Source: Antedon mediterranea (Eukaryota > Echinodermata > Crinoidea > Comatulida > Antedonidae). Taken from it: 64,000 nt of DNA. The notes below the pieces were generated by a model. That model was not told where the DNA came from, ran no database searches, and saw only the letters and a program-made list of their open reading frames with translations. The stretch's first letter is position 1, and every line of letters begins with the position of its first letter. Made by a program: the position numbers and the translations under genes. The stretch is taken from assembly GCF_964355755.1 (NCBI RefSeq), contig NC_092679.1, positions 21,194,932-21,258,931 of the forward strand. Direction: 5' to 3'. This document shows, piece by piece, positions 42,201-54,939 of the stretch.

Positions 42201-42836
42201 ACGTAAATGCAACGCAAGCGTTTTAACCAATGACAAGCGAAGTTATAGACAGTTAGCAATCACAAGTGAATAAGCCATCGCTTGTGATTGGTCAATTCAC
42301 TTGCGTTGCGTTACGTCCTTGCGTTGCGTCTCTAGTGAGAACCACGCTTTAGTGATATACTTAAAAAAGCCAGCAAGAATGTTGAAATAATATATGTGAA
42401 ACGAATGTTAATAATTGTATTCTGTATATGATCATGCACTACATTTACAACGAGTCCGAATTCAGCTCATCTCAACTCTCTAAAGCTCTGTCTACACTAT
42501 CAAACTTTATGCGACAAAAAATGTGATGTGCCCTTATATGGACATGATGATATTACCATATTTGGGCTTATCACTACCATATTTTAGCACATCATACTTT
42601 TTGTTGTTAAACTAGTTTAATAGTGTAGACATAGCTTTAAACTATCTACAGTTCTTATTTTAAAACAACTACTAAAGTTTGATACCACCCCCCAAAAGAC
42701 GTATTACTAAAATAATGTCATATTTATTTGTACAACCTACCTTGTCAATAAATAATTTAATTTTATCTTTTTTTTTTCCAGTGTTCAAAAATCGTCCTCT
42801 CTACTCTCAAGTATACCCAATCACATAGCCTTATAG
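33212..42836 (+). CDS. ZC3H14: ZC3H14/Nab2-type CCCH zinc finger poly(A) RNA-binding protein
   Basis: Fifteen exons: 33212-33247, 33654-33696, 35016-35130, 35605-36244, 36572-36756, 37251-37373, 37740-38002, 38266-38425, 38693-38904, 39748-39942, 40164-40284, 40853-40992, 41504-41604, 41940-42031, 42782-42836; 826 residues (human about 736). The N-terminus is the PWI-like Nab2 domain (DEELPDYIMVMIANKK is near-identical to vertebrates). The middle, mostly exon 4, is disordered with KEPEP repeats, lysine-rich and acidic runs. The C-terminus has five CCCH fingers in exons 11-14: CLFWPAC, CVTFPKC, CKFDAKC, CKFHPGC and CRFGSAC, each completed by C and H. The family binds polyadenosine tails in the nucleus and controls tail length and export. 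The acidic patch EDEDDDDN lies in exon 5. A likely AATAAA is near 43842. Confidence 0.96.
33745..33816. mobile_element. MITE-B right-half fragment
   Basis: CGCTTGTAATTGCTGAACTA, ACTTGCGTTGTGGCCAAGTG and GAACCAAGCCT/TA match the right part of the family. In ZC3H14 intron 2. Confidence 0.5.
33899..34967 (-). mobile_element. 5'-truncated LINE with intact reverse transcriptase C-terminus
   Basis: An open frame on - from about 34967 to the stop at 34142 reads WLIDNQLSLHMGKTECILF, YLGIEIDQNVSGD, FDYSVCSWSS, and AIKEWNNLPINIK, the thumb and connection region of a CR1/Rex/L2-like reverse transcriptase. The 3' tail ends in repeated AAATC units (33899-33915). The catalytic YADD block is not included. 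It lies antisense in ZC3H14 intron 2 and makes up most of that intron. The uninterrupted frame suggests a young insertion. Confidence 0.85.
35225..35560 (-). mobile_element. tRNA-like SINE (second family)
   Basis: On - it shows an A box-like AGCCAAGCGGTTAATACAGG and a degenerate B box GGGTGCGAGACC. A unique body and an A-rich tail (AAATAAAAATAAATAAAATA) follow. In ZC3H14 intron 3, directly before exon 4. Confidence 0.65.
36300..36490. repeat. Degenerate tandem repeat, unit about 24 bp
   Basis: About 7-8 diverged copies of GGTACAAATCGGTGACATT just inside ZC3H14 intron 4. Confidence 0.7.
36770..37165 (+). mobile_element. tRNA-derived SINE split by a MITE
   Basis: Same family as 24741-24930: GTCTTGGTGGCTAACATGC, GGGTTCAATCCTGACC, ACTCACGACTCTTTCAAC, then after an interruption CATCCTGTAATTGGCG and GTTGGATGCGTATGAAAT with an A-rich tail. 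The interruption is the MITE at 36881-37080. Confidence 0.85.
36881..37080. mobile_element. MITE-D inserted in a SINE
   Basis: Inverted ends AGCCTGTTTTCCTG and CAGGAAAACAGGCT; TAA lies on both sides, and removing one TAA plus the element restores a SINE sequence like the uninterrupted copy at 24741. No coding content. Confidence 0.85.
37433..37645. mobile_element. MITE-A copy with five internal 21-bp repeats
   Basis: TA-flanked ends AAGCTATGTCTACACTATC and mirror; five consecutive units of ATCACTACCATATTTGGGCA (37495-37600). In ZC3H14 intron 6. Confidence 0.9.
38557..38632. mobile_element. MITE-F fragment
   Basis: GAGTCCCCTTGATAGTGCTT, TTTCCCTGAATAGGGTGTCC. In ZC3H14 intron 8. Confidence 0.5.
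38966..39125. mobile_element. MITE-A copy
   Basis: Ends AGGCTCTGTCTACACTATC and GATAGTGTAGACATAGCTT; in ZC3H14 intron 9. Confidence 0.85.
40639..40783. mobile_element. MITE-A copy
   Basis: Ends AGCCCTGTCTACACTATC and GATAGTGTAGACAGAGCTT; in ZC3H14 intron 11. Confidence 0.85.
41054..41176. mobile_element. MITE-A copy, short
   Basis: Ends AGCTCTGTCTACACTATC and GATAGTGTTGACAGAGCTT, with an internal deletion; in ZC3H14 intron 12. Confidence 0.85.
41271..41418. mobile_element. MITE-A copy, diverged ends
   Basis: TCTCTGTTTATACTGTTAAA at the left and CACATAAAGTTTGAGCTTTG at the right; about 95 bp from the previous copy in the same intron. Confidence 0.8.
42094..42349. mobile_element. MITE-B copy with duplicated left end
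   Basis: The left-end block AGCTTGGTTCCCACTAGAAC occurs twice, at 42095 and about 42172, before the common interior (GCTTGTGATTGGTCAATTCA). TA flanks both sides. In ZC3H14 intron 14. Confidence 0.85.
42483..42637. mobile_element. MITE-A copy
   Basis: TA/AAGCTCTGTCTACACTATC and mirror end TAGTGTAGACATAGCTT/TA; in ZC3H14 intron 14. Confidence 0.85.
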
Positions 42837-43870
42837 ATGTTCGTTTTGGCTTGACTGCTCCCTAAAATTATGGTACTTTTTTCCATGTTTTATTTACTAA
42901 CATTGTTTTCCTGAGATGACCTTTGACCCATACTATCGTGCTGTTTCTCATCGTACCTTGCACATCAAGATCATGTACACTTATTTTATAAATTCTTAGA
43001 GAGAAACATCATGAACTTATATGGATGATCATGTTACTAACATTTTTGTGTGTTTTTGAAGAGTTTTTAACTTTGAACTTTAACACTGTGACCTCAGAAC
43101 CTGACATGGTGCTGTTTTTGAAGTTTATAAAGAAAATTTTGTTTATCTACAAAATGTTTTGTTACAACCTTTCACTGCTTTTATTTTTCAAAACCCTTTT
43201 TTTGGATGATATCATAAATGGAAACATCACAACCTTATATGGGCATTGTTGCTGGTTGTCACATAATAATGCATAATATGTTTGACCATTTGAAGGTTGT
43301 GCCAAAGGTCAAATTCTATGTTTCATCGATTTCATTTGTTTTTAAATAAGCAAGATTTGTATATTAAAGTCTTCTACTGATAATATGAAAAATGGAAGCG
43401 CTCGAATATTAACATGTGACACAGAGGTCAAATGAAATGGTTCACTGAATTTTTGCAAGTGAGACATCATGATTTTTCAGTTTAAAAAAAGAGAAAACCA
43501 TGCAAAAACGATGCATGCAGATTGACCAATCAAAGAATACTGTTTACAGCAAATAACTGCAAGGAAAAGTGAAGTTTTTGTAACATTTAAATTCAACATT
43601 TGGTTTTAAACATTTCTAAAGAATTTGCTGTATTTAATAACATTGTATAAATGTAAACAAAAAAACGTTTGTAATTTAACCTTTTTAAAGTTTGCTTTCT
43701 TTCACGTTCAATGTTTTAAACAAGAATTGAAGATTTTAATTGTGGAGGAAAGGGTTGGATTGGGGGTGTGGGATGGGAAGAGATGATGACAATGCATCAA
43801 CAACACTTGTTAGACATTTCTATAATGTACAATATTGACAAAATAAATAGCAATGCAGTATCTAAAGAGT
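42837..43870 (+). other. ZC3H14: Presumed long 3' UTR of ZC3H14
   Basis: No open frame of note. A candidate AATAAA lies near 43842. The extent is an inference from the first good polyadenylation signal. Confidence 0.4.
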
Positions 43871-46215
43871 AACGCGAGTGTATACAGTGTAATTGATTTC
43901 CCTTTTTTCACTCATGTGTATTCGTTTTCAATCTTCTACTTGATATTAAATATCAAAATATAAACATACTTGATTATAATTTATTCAGTTTTACATAAAT
44001 AAATATAACATGGAAGGATTACAGTTTTTTTATATAGAAAAATGATTAATATTAGAAGTTTAAATGGAAGAAACAGGGCGATCGAGATGAATTTCGTGTT
44101 GTTAGGCTTCTTTTGAGAAATAATATTTTTTCTACTATACTACTCATACAGTAGTCTTGATCAGGTTATCTCCAATTGAATATATTATTACAAATTATAA
44201 ATTCAAAAAATATTGATATGGTCAGACCTAAACAGGCACTGTAATTTACATTAAAATAATATTACGTCCAATTTACGACAATAAATGGAATATTTAAAAC
44301 CTAATTGATTAAATGGCAATGGCCTTTTCAGTTTATTCTAGTTGCATGACCTCAAAAAGAAAAAAGGTCGACCCCGTAGAGAATCTCCGTGTGTTGTGCA
44401 ACCTGGAATATTATTTTATTATTATTGATCAAAACAAAGAAATAAACACCAAGAATAATTAAATAATTTATGCATAGGATAATTACCGATTCAATGCTTA
44501 ACCTCAAGGCCCCTTGGACAGTATAATTTTAATAGTAAAATTTACTCAGAAAATTTCACATAACATCATCATCAAAATGCAATACAAAAAAAATTATCCA
44601 TGTTTTAAAAGCTTGTCTTTAAACAATTCTGTCAAAAAGAAAATATTAAAACTGAAAAAAAAACAACTCTGTTGTAACAGTTTTCAATTGAGGATTAAAT
44701 CAAAATTAAAATTGTAAAGTGAAAACCAGTTCAGAAAACACTATTTCGTCGTCGGTGTTTATAGGCCTAAGTTAATGAGAAAGCAATTTTTTCGGAAATT
44801 CTATTTTGACGTCAGGCTTATAAGAAAATAAAAATGTTTCGAAAAACTATATAATATTGACGTAATATTGACGTAAAAGCTAATTTTCAATCAAATCTTC
44901 CAGAATTAACAAGAAATTGTTGTACATAATAAAACAATAAAGCATTTTCACAATTCTAAAGAAGATCGGAATAAAAAATAAACATTTTAAAATTATACGT
45001 TAAAGAAAAATCCTTGGCTAAGATATCCCAAATAATTAAGTTAGCGCTTACAAGTAGAATATCTCTTGTGATTTATAATTAGGGCAGTAACATAAGAAAT
45101 GAAGCGGACTCTCAACATTTAAGCCACAAGTACAATTTGGATTGTTCCGAAGTCCATTATTTTGTCAAAAGTATTGTTTTTTTTTCATTTGTTGTACAGC
45201 ATTTTCCAAAATAGTACTGTAAATAAACAGCTCTTGTATTCTTTTATCGTATGTACCGCCATCTAGAAAATAGCAAAACTAACTATGTTACTAATAAATG
45301 CAACTAATCTAGACTTCCATATATGGAAATGATTTCCTTATCAATTTTTAATCACTTAAACGTGTCTTTACATGATTTTATGTAAAGTTATATGCCATTA
45401 CCTTATAAATAACATAATTTCGAAACATTTTTATTTTCATTTTTATGAGCCATTTTTTTGTTAAGTTGATGGTCAATTTTAGCTCTATCGCAAATCCATA
45501 ATTTCGTTTAATAGTTTAATTTAAAATCTATTGATTTCAATTACTATAATTTTTAACTCCCAGAGTCTTTTAAAAAATCCAATTTAAAAATTTACATGGT
45601 AATATACATAGATGCACCTAGAATAATAATGACTTATTACTCCGGCGGCCGGACATTTGCCTCGTACCGGCTAGGAACGCTTTAGCCGAATAGTCGACAT
45701 ATATGATATTTGTGCTGTTATTTTAAATTCTGTATCTGTTACATAATCTACAGCGCGTGTAAGATAAATTTCGTAAAATAAAAAATGAATAAATAAAAAT
45801 ACAAACAGTTTTTTTTAATTCTTTATCTTCTACGCAATCTTGACTACAACGGCCCTATTGCAAATACTTGTGCTTCACAGAAAGGTGCCAGCAATATTAC
45901 CCTAGCCTTAGAAAATTAAATAAGTACATTTTATCTCAGGGACTTCAAACCTTGATATGAGCAATAAAAGGTTAGTTAACAGATGTAATGATATAATAAT
46001 TGTTCAAGTCGAAAGACAATGACTTATAAAATAATACTACTGGTATGCAGAAGGATAGCGTATTTTAATTATTATAGACCTAGCTACGTAAAGCACGTAA
46101 TTTCGTAGTAACGCGCAGTGCAATGTACCCTAAAATCCAAACAAAAGAATATAGGCACAAGGGTAATCATTATATTTATCTTAAAAGAAGGTTTTATTCC
46201 ACTATTTTTATCCTA

Positions 46216-46350
46216 AAGCTCCGTCTACACTATCAAACTAGTTTGATTAAAAATGTGCGTGTCCAAATATGGTAGTGATATGCTCAAATATGGTAGTGAT
46301 ATGCTCAAATATGGTAGTGATATGCTCAAATAAGGTAGTGATATGACATC
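46216..46350. mobile_element. MITE-A left part with four internal repeats
   Basis: TA/AAGCTCCGTCTACACTATC followed by four units of GATATGCTCAAATATGGTA; the right end is missing. Confidence 0.8.
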
Positions 46351-46674
46351 TTTATATTGCGGAATATAATGTTGAAGCATGTAGAAAATAATAATGTATA
46401 CTGTCGATACGGACACATCCAAAAGTCTTTTCGTTGGCTAGCCTTGTATATTAATTTAGAGGTTTTAGTTGTTATTGTGATAATTCACTGGTAAGCCTAC
46501 TGTTCGGTCTTTTAATCAATCATATTTTTACCACTCAGACACTCTTTTGTCGATTTTGACCAACAATAATTATCCATCAAAATAGGCCATTCGGTTTTGT
46601 CTTTTTAAAAGGTTATTTAGACATATGACCGTATTCTGTACAATTGTATCATATTCCGATTGTCTTTGTTTAGG

Positions 46675-46860
46675 CCTACATCTATTAGTGTTTTAATGGT
46701 AAGGCGTCATGCCTACCAAGCAGACGATCCGGGGTTCAATTCTTCGCAATTTCGACAACTCTCCTTTCTCTTTTCTCATTTCCAATGTATTCTATCTGTA
46801 AGTTTTCTGTTTCTGTTTAGGAAACATAAATTGAATTCGTTATACAAAAATTAACAACAC
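46675..46860 (+). mobile_element. tRNA-derived SINE or tRNA relic
   Basis: TTTTAATGGTAAGGCGTC and CCGGGGTTCAATTC at A box/B box spacing, followed by a pyrimidine-rich body. The acceptor arms do not pair, so it is not a working tRNA gene. Confidence 0.55.
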
Positions 46861-47253
46861 TGAGCACATGATACCTATTGTTGAATACAATTGTACAATA
46901 ATATTGTTGTTATCAAATTATTCGTCTTTCGTTGAAAAAGATACATTTTTATGTTGCGGGTATAGTGAATGGACAACGATCCGCCGGGCTGGAGATTTCA
47001 CAACCTTGACCCGAAAGCCGCAAACTTGAAAACCAGCTCGCCTTATTTCCTTGCTATTCTGATGGTCAACTAATTACTGTGAATTAATTAACAACTGATT
47101 GTGAGATATAAGGATTCATCGTTAGGCCAAGGCTGTTGCACAATAGTAAATCCAGAAGGAGTATTATTAAACGTAAATAACAGTCAGTCCCGTGTTTATT
47201 GAATATGATGCTTTACAGATAATCATGCTAAGCTTAGCTAGCAAGTGTTTTGA

Positions 47254-47279
47254 ACAATAATAATAATAATAATAATAAT
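47254..47279. repeat. AAT microsatellite
   Basis: Eight AAT units. Confidence 0.9.
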
Positions 47280-47618
47280 GTAAACGAATTGTTATAATTA
47301 TTCTATTATTAGTTTATGATTTATTTATTTCTCAGTTTAATGTTTAGATTAGATTTCTGTATTTTATTCAATATTTTTTTATACAGCTCACTATGTCGGT
47401 CGGTCGGTTCGTCGGTAAACACTAACTTGAGCACGCCACTGCAGCCATAATGGCCTTGTTTTTCACTATGGCTATGCATTTAATATTATTATAAATTCAC
47501 AGTAATAAAAAATAACTTTAACCTAACGTATGATAGATAGAAAATTAATGTTTCCTAATACATTATTATAAATAAATGTTTACGTACGGTACTATAACAA
47601 AGAACAGAACATGAATAC

Positions 47619-47757
47619 AATGGAACCCTCTAATTTGACAGACCCCTATGAAAGAGGACATCCTATTAAAGGGACACTTTCCTCTGAAATGAATGTGGGG
47701 AGTATGTTTTAACACCACCGACACCAAAGTTGTCCCTTTAATAGAGGTTCTGCTGTA
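47619..47757. mobile_element. MITE-F copy
   Basis: Left ATGGAACCCTCTAATTTGAC and CCTATTAAAGGGACAC; the right end TCCCTTTAATAGAGGTTC is inverted. Confidence 0.7.
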
Positions 47758-48290
47758 GTGTACATATAACTTGATCACTTCAACTTAAATTGACATTACA
47801 AAACTAGCATAGGCCTATACAAGTTGTACATAGGCCTAATATAATTGAATTGTAAAACATAGAAAATATTTTACAATCAGCTATCTTTGTCGGAACGATT
47901 GAAACTAAAATATTGTAAAAACTTTGTTTGAAAAAAAAAATTGATTGTGCTTCACTTTTCGTAATTTTTAGGTTAGCCTGCAGTACCAAAAGTTAGAATT
48001 GTTCTCTTGCCTTTTCAATTGTTGTCAATATTTTTGTATCTCATTTGTTTAAGAACAAAAATACAAAATAAGACCACACTAAGATATAATATTTGAATGA
48101 TGCGGAAACTGGACATAAAATACGAATACCAGCTGAACTTGGAGAAATGATTCCGAGTTCTTAAAAAAATAAATATTGATAAAAAAATGAAAAAGTTAAA
48201 TTAAAAGTTCTCAATCTTTATTTTCCCATCATAATCACAAAGGTACTCTTGTCTTGTAATCAAACTTTTTAAAATTAGAATAAAATACTA

Positions 48291-48313
48291 ATAAAAAAAA
48301 AAAAAAAAAAAAA
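48291..48313. repeat. Poly(A) run
   Basis: More than 20 consecutive A residues. Confidence 0.95.
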
Positions 48314-49217
48314 TGTCATCATATAGAAAGAAAACCAAATGATATAAACAAAATAACAAATTATATATTTAAAAAAATAGTTGCAGAATTTGAATATTAA
48401 TCTTTCTGCCTGGTGATTAATCTTTTTAATATTTGAGTAATAATTTAAAAAAAAAGAAATGTCGTTGGAACTATAGAAAAGAAAACTATAAAATACAAAC
48501 AAACATTATTTATTTAAACTAAATAGTTGAAGAATCTGAAAATTAATCGTGCTGTACGTCAATTAAAAATGGAATAAATACTTAAAGTGTTAATCAAAGT
48601 TGTTGTAATCGATCATAAAGTGAGTTAATGTTACAAGTGTCACAGAAGATTATGAGTGGCGACTATTTTGGGCGACCTAATGACACGACCGCCGGGTAAT
48701 CATTATGATGAGCGTATGGTAAACGCGATATTACGAATAATTAACCGTTTCGCGTTCGCATTCTTATAAACGTTTGCTATTGTTACAGTTTTTCTTTTGT
48801 CGTTACGAATTTTCATCGGAGAAAATTAGGCAAAGGATAATTTGTTTGTAAGCTGCTTTATAATATTAACAGTTAACTATTAACTTGTATACCAATTTTA
48901 ATGACGATAAAGAATAAGCAAATATGTATCATTTTAAATAATTGTTTGTGACATGCGCAGTAGCAATGATAACGGTTTAATACCGTTATGACAAATATAT
49001 TGTTTTAATTTACGAATTGAAAAAAAAAATTTCAGGCTTTTTTTAAAAATTTTAATTTATTATAAAAGAGACTTTATTTAGCCCTTCCAACAAAATTGTT
49101 TTATTTTCAGGAGGGGAAATAATTGTATACCAATTATATTCATAATAGTAAAATTATTATTATAATTATTGTGAAGTTGATTTTTATTTATAAGAAAAGA
49201 TTAGTGTTACCTGAAAG

Positions 49218-49378
49218 CTTCAAGAGTTTCTTTGGTTTTTATTTTATCGTTTTGATTTAGCTTTTTATTTTTTTATTTCTATCTCCATTGAGATCCAGCC
49301 AATAATACCCACACCATTGTAATTTTGTTTTGCCCTTTGATTCATTTATAATACTGTTTTAAAAAAAAATATTATTTG
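49218..49378 (+). repeat. Dispersed repeat, LINE-tail-like (copy 2)
   Basis: Matches 4150-4325 through TTTGATTTAGCTTTTT, CCATTGAGATCCAGCC and CCTTTGATT. Confidence 0.5.
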
Positions 49379-49914
49379 AATAGCATCGTCAGCGTAATTG
49401 ATTATTGTTAACCTTCCATTGAGAAGACATTTACTGTACTTAAAGTGGACATTTTCAAAATCAAACGTATCTCAAATAGTTATAAATGGCTATTTTAATG
49501 GATCTGTACACTTTGTTATACGTCTAATTGGGAACCATTTCATATCAAGTAATGTCCTTGGAAACCCAAGGCTACAAGTGCTCCCTATCTTACCCCATCT
49601 TAGGCCACTTAATCAAACTATGCCCAAAATTATGTGATTTTAAAAGTCAATTATACAGTACTACCAAAAGTCCTCGTGACATTTAAGTAAAAAAATATCT
49701 AATTTTAGAGATCTTGTTATACTTTGATTACATTCATCTGCTGCCCATATACCCTGCGGTAAATATGTTCTTTCATGTCGTAGAAAGAGGCGCACATGAG
49801 ACAATTTTCTATCAGCATTTGCACGCGCGTGCTAAATGTTGTGTCCCGTATACATGAACCTGATTGGCTTACAGTACAGTACTGCCCCTTTCATGTTTTT
49901 ATATTTTTCTTTAT

Positions 49915-50225
49915 ATGAATAAATCAGTTGATTCAATTTGATCAATTACATAAAATGGATTGATCAAATTCGATCAGTATAAATCAATTGATCAAATTTA
50001 ATCAATATAAAATCGATTGATCCAATTTGATCAATAAACATAAATCGTTTAATCAAATTCAATCAATATGAAATCGATTAATACAATTTCATCAACATAC
50101 ATCGATTGATTACATTTGATCAATATAAATCGATTTATCTAATTTGATCAATAAACATAAAATCGATTAATCAAAATGTTATCAATATATATCATCGATT
50201 GATCAAATTTGATAATTTGTTTAAT
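49915..50225. repeat. Degenerate tandem repeat rich in ATCGATTGATCAA
   Basis: About ten units of roughly 30 bp, each with a variant of AAATCGATTGATCAAATTTG, followed by ATCAATATA; the unit is itself nearly self-complementary. Confidence 0.8.
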
Positions 50226-53200
50226 TCGTCGTCATTCGGCTGTCCTATTCGTTCGAGTGTTCGTATTCATTCGTTCTTTTCGCCTGTTGCTACCTTTAGC
50301 AGTGGAATATTCAATATGATATACTATTACCATACCTACAACGAATTAAGAATCTAAATGAAGTATGTACTCATTTTAATAGAGTATCGGTATAGAGAAT
50401 TGAGTCATTTATGGGTCAAAAAATACGGTTAGTAGGCCTACCAATGATGAGAGTTGTCTGACGCACCACCATCAACCATCATTAACAAACTCGTTTGGTC
50501 GCTTGAATTTTATTTTTACAATTTTTTGTTCTAAATATAGATCGGATTGCCTACGCGGACGGACGGATATATCTGAATTAAATTTGACATTTGATACGTA
50601 AGATTCCTAGAATTGTATAATATACTTAATCCTAAAAAAAAAATGTGCGGTATTGTTTTTTACAACTGTATATATAACCGCGTTAAATTACACTGGCCAT
50701 TAAGAATTAACTAACTCAAGTGTATGTGGTAACATAATGATGAAATTGGTTGGTCAATATTGACGCAGTGATTATGATTATGTCGTTAAAAGGTCATGGT
50801 GTGTATGGTCACTATTAAGGGTCAAGTTTCGGACTGGTGTTTCTCCAGCCGATTACAGTAATGAAAATTTAAACTGTCGTAATGACGATTTATACTGTTG
50901 AAATGGCGATTATATAATGACGGTATACCGGTTATATGATTGGGAGTTATGGATTTTCTTTCAAGAAATGCTAGATGGGCGAGGTCAACTAATTTTCTAT
51001 GTTTTCCCTAATATATGGGTCTTTTGAAGGTGGTCACCCCCGGTACGCTGTAGTTGATGTAGGCCTGATATTAAAAGCAAACAATAACATGACAACAATA
51101 ACGATATGTGCATAAAATATGATTTTCGAAAAATTGTTTATAATGTATTACTTTTTTTATGAAATTACACAAAAATAAAATAAAATTGATCAGGATTAAT
51201 AGATTAAACCAATTATGTACAGACCGACAGTCTATCATACTTCTATGTGCTGTCTGATTTTTAGTGTTTTCGGTGCCACACTTAAGCACAAACTTGGAAA
51301 AAAACACACCATTGTCATTTTTAATGAGTTATTTATTAAGAATCTCTTTGTACGTTTATGTAAAATAATAATCCAAATTATGCCGGCTCCATGACAGTGT
51401 TAAATGGTCAGTTTAAAACCTTGACCGGAAATGGTGTCACGCGTATAACCTCATAAGGTCAAGAGGACAAATGGATTAACAAGTTTGAACAATGACTTGT
51501 CGTACACAACCACTGTCAACCAATTACCAAACACAATTAATACAAATGTAAAGTTACACTTTTTAATAGCTCACTATTTTATTTTCGTGATGGCTTTTGT
51601 ATGCTTTTGTCTTAATACATTTTCTTGACCTCTGGTCAATTTTGATTTCTGACCATAATAAAGAGAATTATCGATCCGATTATATCCAAATACACGTTTC
51701 TGCCTAATCCGTTTAATCCTAGATAATCCTGATTTCTTTCAAGATGTACTACAATCATTTTACCGATGATGAAGACCATTTAGTGAAATACAATAATTAC
51801 GAATATTGCGTTGTGCATGAATTGCCTAAATTGACCTTTCAACTCTGTTTTTTTTTATTATTGATAAATGCTCCGATATCATAAAGACGTAGTTTGATCA
51901 GGAAGTTGTACAACTCCCTGGTTTGGTCTATATATATTATTTAGTACAATACGTAATTTCGTTCCCAATCTCAGCATTTTCGACTTCTTGTGTGTCAGCC
52001 CTGATGGGAAATATTCCTAATGTTTGAAAAACATCCATTTCTAATATGACCTTAAATGGTAACACCTTATACAGCAATAAATGATTAAAGGACGATCATC
52101 ACTGGTAGTAGGCCTAAACCCAAGTTTCCCTCTTGTCGGTTTTATAAGTTTAAAACATAAAGATGTATTGTCCCCTAAAAACAAGTTTTTGGTCAAAGTA
52201 AATACTGTGACATTAAAATGGCATATTCATAAACAATTATCTATAACGTTTCATTTTTTTTCTAGTATAAAATGTGTTTTTAGAAAATATGATAAAGTAA
52301 TTAGACTGACCTATTTATTTTGTCTTATAAAAAGAAATGCCATCTTTTAAAAATCTACCTTATTTATGATCCTAATTAAATTAGACATTATTAGACAAGG
52401 GGCTGATCGTTCAGATGGTCAGTGGACGGCCCACTATTTCCTCAGGTCAATGACATCGGTCATCTAAATTAGGCCGGTAATCGCCGGTGATGACTTTATT
52501 TTAATGCGGTTTCATCGCGGGTACAAAAATACATGACGGGTGGGATTTACTCTCTGTCATTAGTCCGTCAAATGGGCTACAAGGCTGACTGTTGACTTTT
52601 CGACCAAACCTTGATTATTGTGTTCAGAAAATAACACAGTCATTTAGTTTAGATAGTTTGAAGATCTGAAATAATACAAAAGTTTTGTATAGGCCTATAG
52701 CCTAAAATAGTAATGTTTCAATGTGTCACAGAAGAACGCTATGTAATAAATTTAGAAATTTCTTTTTAACAAACCGTTTAATTTAAATCATTACATTTAC
52801 TGTATGTAGGCCTAATACTCATTTCAATTTGCCCATCAAAACTCAGCAGTTATACACACACCGGGCTTTAGGAACCGGTGTTTTTTATGTGTAAGCCTAA
52901 AGCATGGCTCCCTTCTCGACGTAAGATAATGAATCCGTTTTGTTACGACTACGTTTGAGTTGTCGCAAGGAAGTGTAGGCCTACAGCGAACCGAATGTTT
53001 GTGAAATCGATGCACCGCAAGAAGCATATTGTATCAAGAGTTTTGCTAGGAGATGTAAGAAGAAGTCCTAAAAGTGCTTAAATTATGCCATCTTGCCATA
53101 CAAAGCTTATTCATAGAACTAGGCCTACATGAAAGACAAAAGAGTACCATATGCGGGAAGTAGGGTACATAGTAACATTTTATTACTCGTTATTACTTGT

Positions 53201-54939
53201 TACTGTTTAGTAGGAACATATTTTATCGATATTTTTTATGTTATAATTTAAAATGATTTCCGTAATAAAACATTTGACTTTTTTTGTGGATGTGGACGCA
53301 GCGCTTAGTGTAAACTTGAATTAGTTCTGTTTTTAAGTTGCTTTATTGAAAATCATTTTAACTTTAATATTATACATTTCGGAAACACGCCAAACTTTTT
53401 GCAAATTTAACTTTAATTTATTAAGCATTTATTAGTACAGTATGTGTCACAAAGTATTTTCTTGAAAGATTTCGATCTCATCTGAGGATACAGTGGCCGC
53501 CAGAACTGAAATTAGTTATTTCTTTTAAGCAATTTAATTCTAATTTAATAACTATTTTTTGACAGAAATCGATGAAAACATACCTCATATTAAAGATACA
53601 TGGCCGCATTGAAAATAATGTTTACATTTTTATTGGTGATAATATTACATAATATAAAAAGGTTGGATCGAAAATATAAATAGGCCTATATTTACATGAA
53701 AAACCAAGAAAAGAATCGTCATCAAGCCCCTAAACAATACATCTTAAACAAGAAAAATGTGAAAACCACACAAAGTTGTATGTTTGATGAACTATCGAAT
53801 ACCTACCTCACAGTTTAAAAATAAACTGGCAGAAAAACAACAAATTATTCAATACAATAATAAGGAGGAAAAATAAGAAAGCTATGATAGGTGACCACTT
53901 GACTAAAGGCTATTTGGTCAGCATTTGTAACCACGATACAAAGAAAGCCATCTGGACAATCAACCCAGGAGATATCGCCTTTGGACAATTCCATGCATAA
54001 TAAATTCTAGTAATTAATAGCATTAAAATATTATTTTAATTTACCACGCTTTTTTGTTGTTGTGTATCGTTGTCGGTCGTGACCAGGGTTAATTAGATAT
54101 CAAGCATTTTAAACATTGAAATTATGTAAGCGTTTTGCGATGTAAGGATAATTTAGCAACGAATTCATTACCACATAGCTTATAGTTGTGCACTTAAACG
54201 CGTTATTTCTTACGTATGAGAAGGAAAACAAATTATTTAAAATAAATAATATCATTGGTCTGAATATAATATACACGGAGCAAGGTTGTAAAATATAAAT
54301 ATTGTTCCAAATGGTTAGCAGAACATAGATTATAAAGAAATGTTATACATTATAACGTTGTGTTATTATTTCCAATTGGCCAACGGAATGTAGTTGTACA
54401 ATATGAAAAAAAAACTCCTTCTTGTTTTGTAAAATCTAAAATAAAATAATAGCCTAAGACAACCGTACTTCAAGAAATAAAGCTATACACTTATGGAGTA
54501 TCATTCAATTTTCGGCATTCGTTAAAAATTAATATTTTACCGACTAAAATAGAATGTTAGCCTATTCTATTACCGCACCTAAATATAACAACGATATCCT
54601 CCTCCTACGTTATTTGATGGTCAGTTATAAGTCACAACATTTTCAGACATTTTTTAGATGAAAATAGTTTACAGTTTAAAAATGGACATAAATTCAGATA
54701 GGTCCATGGTTATAATGAATACGTTTGAAACATAATTACATGAGGTGACTGAATTACAATTAAACAATGGTATTTAGATGGTATAAGATTAGGAAGAAAT
54801 ATCCTATACCAGCAATATATTTTTGCCCTAAAGCTTATAAGTCTATGTACAATAACTATTACTAATGTTTATTGTATTATTAATCATAAAATATGCGGTC
54901 ATTGTTTTGGCTGTTTCTACCAAATTCCGTAATTTTTAG

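Noticed and set aside
43025-43276. 83-codon frame after ZC3H14
   Set aside because: Hydrophobic, T-rich composition in a presumed 3' UTR; no family resemblance.
52905-53030. Further MITE-B copy
   Set aside because: Only loose similarity (GGCTCCCTTCTCGACGTAAG); too weak to annotate.
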